From positions 1 through 8,150 of the forward strand of contig CAIVQI010000009.1 in assembly GCA_903908015.1 (NCBI GenBank): 8,150 bases of DNA, written 5' to 3'. Position 1 is the stretch's first letter. Every line of letters starts with the position of its first letter. Positions 6,811 through 8,150 of this stretch are shown here, one piece after another. Both the position numbers and the translations under genes were made by a program. Below the pieces are notes generated by a model. The model saw only the letters and a list, made by a program, of their open reading frames with translations, was not told the DNA's origin and ran no database searches. The stretch is from an uncultured Bacteroidota bacterium (GTDB lineage: Bacteria > Bacteroidota > Bacteroidia > UBA7662).

Positions 6811-8079
6811 ATGAACAGGGATTTAAAAGAATTTGATGTGTTTGAGGTGCCCTTGGAGGGCACCAACCTGATTGAAGCCAGCGCGGGCACGGGCAAAACC
6901 CATTCAGTGGCCATGCTTGCCTTGCGGCTGATCCTCGAACAACGGATGTCGATCGATCAGATTTTGATGGTGACCTTCACCATCGATGCAGCCGCTGAAA
7001 TGAAGGTCCGTTTGCGGGCTTTTCTGCGTGATGCAGAACGCCGTTTGCGCTACCAGGCAAATGACGTGGATGCAGGGGTGAAAAGGGTAGTGGATGAGGC
7101 GTTGGGCCATGCCCAAGACGATGCTGGTGTTCCTTTGAGGCTCGTGGAGGATGCGCAACTGGATTTTGATAAGGCCAGTGTCTACACCATCCATGGCTTT
7201 TGCGCCCGAATGTTGGCCGAATACGCTTTTGAATCGAAGCAGGTGTTTCGGGCCGCAACCGTGGAACCTGATGCGTGGAACATGTTGATCGACGATGCTT
7301 TCTATGCGGCCTGGCGCGAGCAAATAACGACCTTGCCGGGCGACATATTGAAATTGATGTTTGATGAGGGTTTCACCATGAAGCGGGTTCGCGATCTGGT
7401 TCAGGGCGGATTGAATGGTCAGGTGATTTTGGTGGATGGCGTGGTGATTCCAAAGTTCAGTTCGATTTCCGATTGGATCGATTGGTTTCGCAAGCAAATC
7501 GGTTTGATTCCAACCAACACAAAAACAGCTGCCAGTGAATTTAGAGAGTCACTTGTGTCCATTTCAGTGAACATTCTCGCACATTTTTTGCACCGGCAGA
7601 TCGCTTCTGCATTGGACAAGCGAAAGCAGCAGGACGGAATGGTGACTTTTGATGATATGATTCAAGGCATGCGCGATGTCATTTCCGCGGAAAAGGAACT
7701 CGAGCAGGGTGTCCTCACTCATTTGTTGCGCGAGCGTTTTCGAGCTGTATTTATCGATGAATTTCAGGATACAGACCCCTTGCAGTTTGAGATTTTCTCC
7801 GGAGTCTTTGGGCAGCCTGGCACTGGGCATGTGGTGTTCTACATTGGGGATCCCAAGCAGTCGATTTATGGTTTTAGAAGGGCCGACCTCAATAATTATT
7901 TCCATGCATCTGACAGTGTCGCGCACAAGTGGTTCATGCCGAAGAATTATAGGTCGACCGCACGCTACATCGCCGCGATGAATGAATACTTCCAGCCAAC
8001 ACTCGAGGAAGGTACGTTCAATTTATTTCATCACGAAAAAATAATTTCGGCTGCAGTTCAAGAAAGACTCGGCATTTAA
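6811..8079 (+). CDS. recB: RecB, exodeoxyribonuclease V beta subunit, N-terminal part only (truncated)
   Basis: RecB is the superfamily 1A 3'-5' helicase and sole nuclease of RecBCD. This frame gives only 422 residues, whereas the family is about 1100-1200. It shows motif I EASAGTGKT (22-30), Ia MVTFTIDAAAEMKVRL (53-68), SVYTIHGFCARML (123-135), VTFDDMI (278-284), motif II VFIDEFQDTDPLQ (313-325), III YIGDPKQSIYGFRRAD (344-359) and NYRS (379-382). Motifs V and VI and the C-terminal nuclease domain are missing, so the product could not be a working RecB. The chosen start is ATG 6811; an in-frame TTG lies two codons upstream at 6805. It is the third gene of the recDCB run. RecB-like sequence continues to about residue 395-408. 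The last 12-25 residues, ending HEKIISAAVQERLGI, look foreign to RecB and may come from a joined sequence, so the true recB part probably ends before about 8035. Confidence 0.88.
   Translation: MNRDLKEFDVFEVPLEGTNLIEASAGTGKTHSVAMLALRLILEQRMSIDQILMVTFTIDAAAEMKVRLRAFLRDAERRLRYQANDVDAGVKRVVDEALGHAQDDAGVPLRLVEDAQLDFDKASVYTIHGFCARMLAEYAFESKQVFRAATVEPDAWNMLIDDAFYAAWREQITTLPGDILKLMFDEGFTMKRVRDLVQGGLNGQVILVDGVVIPKFSSISDWIDWFRKQIGLIPTNTKTAASEFRESLVSISVNILAHFLHRQIASALDKRKQQDGMVTFDDMIQGMRDVISAEKELEQGVLTHLLRERFRAVFIDEFQDTDPLQFEIFSGVFGQPGTGHVVFYIGDPKQSIYGFRRADLNNYFHASDSVAHKWFMPKNYRSTARYIAAMNEYFQPTLEEGTFNLFHHEKIISAAVQERLGI
8000..8076. other. Probable junction of recB with unrelated sequence (tmk-holB-like tail)
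   Basis: Within this interval the frame passes from RecB-like residues (AAMNEYFQP) to HEKIISAAVQERLGI, which resembles the amphipathic C-terminal helix and end of a thymidylate kinase, and then stops. In many Actinobacteria tmk is directly followed by holB, and the next frame here begins like HolB. A join inside this stretch explains both the short recB and the new gene. The exact breakpoint cannot be fixed by eye. An A6 run at 8036-8041 could have served as overlap. The alternative, a genuinely short RecB, is less likely because the helicase is cut before motif V. Confidence 0.5.
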
Positions 8080-8150
8080 TGGGTTCAGTCTGGTCGAAGT
8101 TCATCGGTCAAGATCGCGCAGTCGAAAAGTTACGTCACTTTGCGACGACG
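8079..8150 (+). CDS. holB: N-terminus of a DNA polymerase III delta' (clamp-loader)-like protein, cut by window end
   Basis: An ATG at 8079-8081 overlaps the TAA that ends the preceding frame (TAATG), a translational-coupling arrangement. The 24 available codons include VWSKFIGQDRAVEKLRHF (residues 4-21). This resembles the start of actinobacterial HolB proteins, in which a Trp-containing lead-in precedes a (V/I)GQ..(V/A)...L segment before the AAA+ Walker A motif. Delta' is a clamp-loader subunit that helps place the sliding clamp on primed DNA. Other AAA+ clamp-loader relatives (DnaX, RuvB) also begin with a GQ..A...L motif, so the exact subunit is uncertain. The call rests on 24 residues and the tmk-like ending just upstream. 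Confidence 0.5.
   Translation, partial: MGSVWSKFIGQDRAVEKLRHFATT

Noticed and set aside
6904..7497. Long open frame on the minus strand (197 codons) opposite recB
   Set aside because: It lies wholly antisense to well-conserved RecB motifs, and its translation has no recognisable motif. It is a shadow of the codon bias of recB.
8036..8041. A6 run as a simple sequencing frameshift explaining the short recB
   Set aside because: Reading either other frame after the run does not restore RecB-like sequence. One frame soon stops, and the other leads into the HolB-like residues.
1..8150. CRISPR array, tRNA, rRNA, insertion sequence or phage genes
   Set aside because: I saw no regularly spaced repeats, cloverleaf-like segments, transposase or phage motifs on either strand.

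Overview
The window is an ordinary bacterial chromosomal segment, or a whole metagenome-style contig, centred on a complete recD and recC followed by the 5' part of recB. Together these encode the RecBCD (exodeoxyribonuclease V) helicase-nuclease for double-strand-break repair. The Bacteroidota/FCB group is the most likely source. This is inferred from A-rich leaders without Shine-Dalgarno sites, a TAnnTTTG-type -7 element upstream of recD, an AT-rich intergenic region, and a secreted protein combining a prealbumin-like domain with dockerin-like repeats. No single marker proves the phylum.

Layout. Positions 1-378 (minus) hold the start of a secreted protein cut by the left edge: signal peptide, one beta-sandwich repeat and a dockerin-like repeat pair. 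Positions 379-640 are an AT-rich spacer with no convincing gene. Positions 641-1522 (minus) encode an FkbM-family SAM-dependent methyltransferase containing a G8 tract. Positions 1523-1633 are a divergent promoter region with an imperfect 19-bp palindrome and a Bacteroidota-like -7 box. Positions 1634-3445 (plus) are recD, 3479-6799 recC and 6811-8079 the recB fragment. Gaps of 33 and 11 bp and a shared strand indicate one recDCB operon.

How the genes work together. In the known complex, RecB (3'-5' helicase plus nuclease) and RecD (5'-3' helicase) pull the two strands of a broken end through RecC, which splits the duplex and scans for Chi. All motifs expected of RecD are present. RecC has its family-typical dead helicase fold and conserved blocks. 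RecB has helicase motifs I-IV only.

The most notable point is the right end. The recB frame stops after 422 codons, at about a third of normal length. Its last residues no longer look like RecB and resemble the tail of a thymidylate kinase. The stop codon overlaps (TAATG) the start of a frame that reads like the N-terminus of an actinobacterial DNA polymerase III delta' subunit (HolB). The simplest reading is a junction of two unrelated sequences within roughly 8000-8076, either an assembly chimera or a real rearrangement. I found no CRISPR array, tRNA, rRNA, insertion sequence or clearly novel system.
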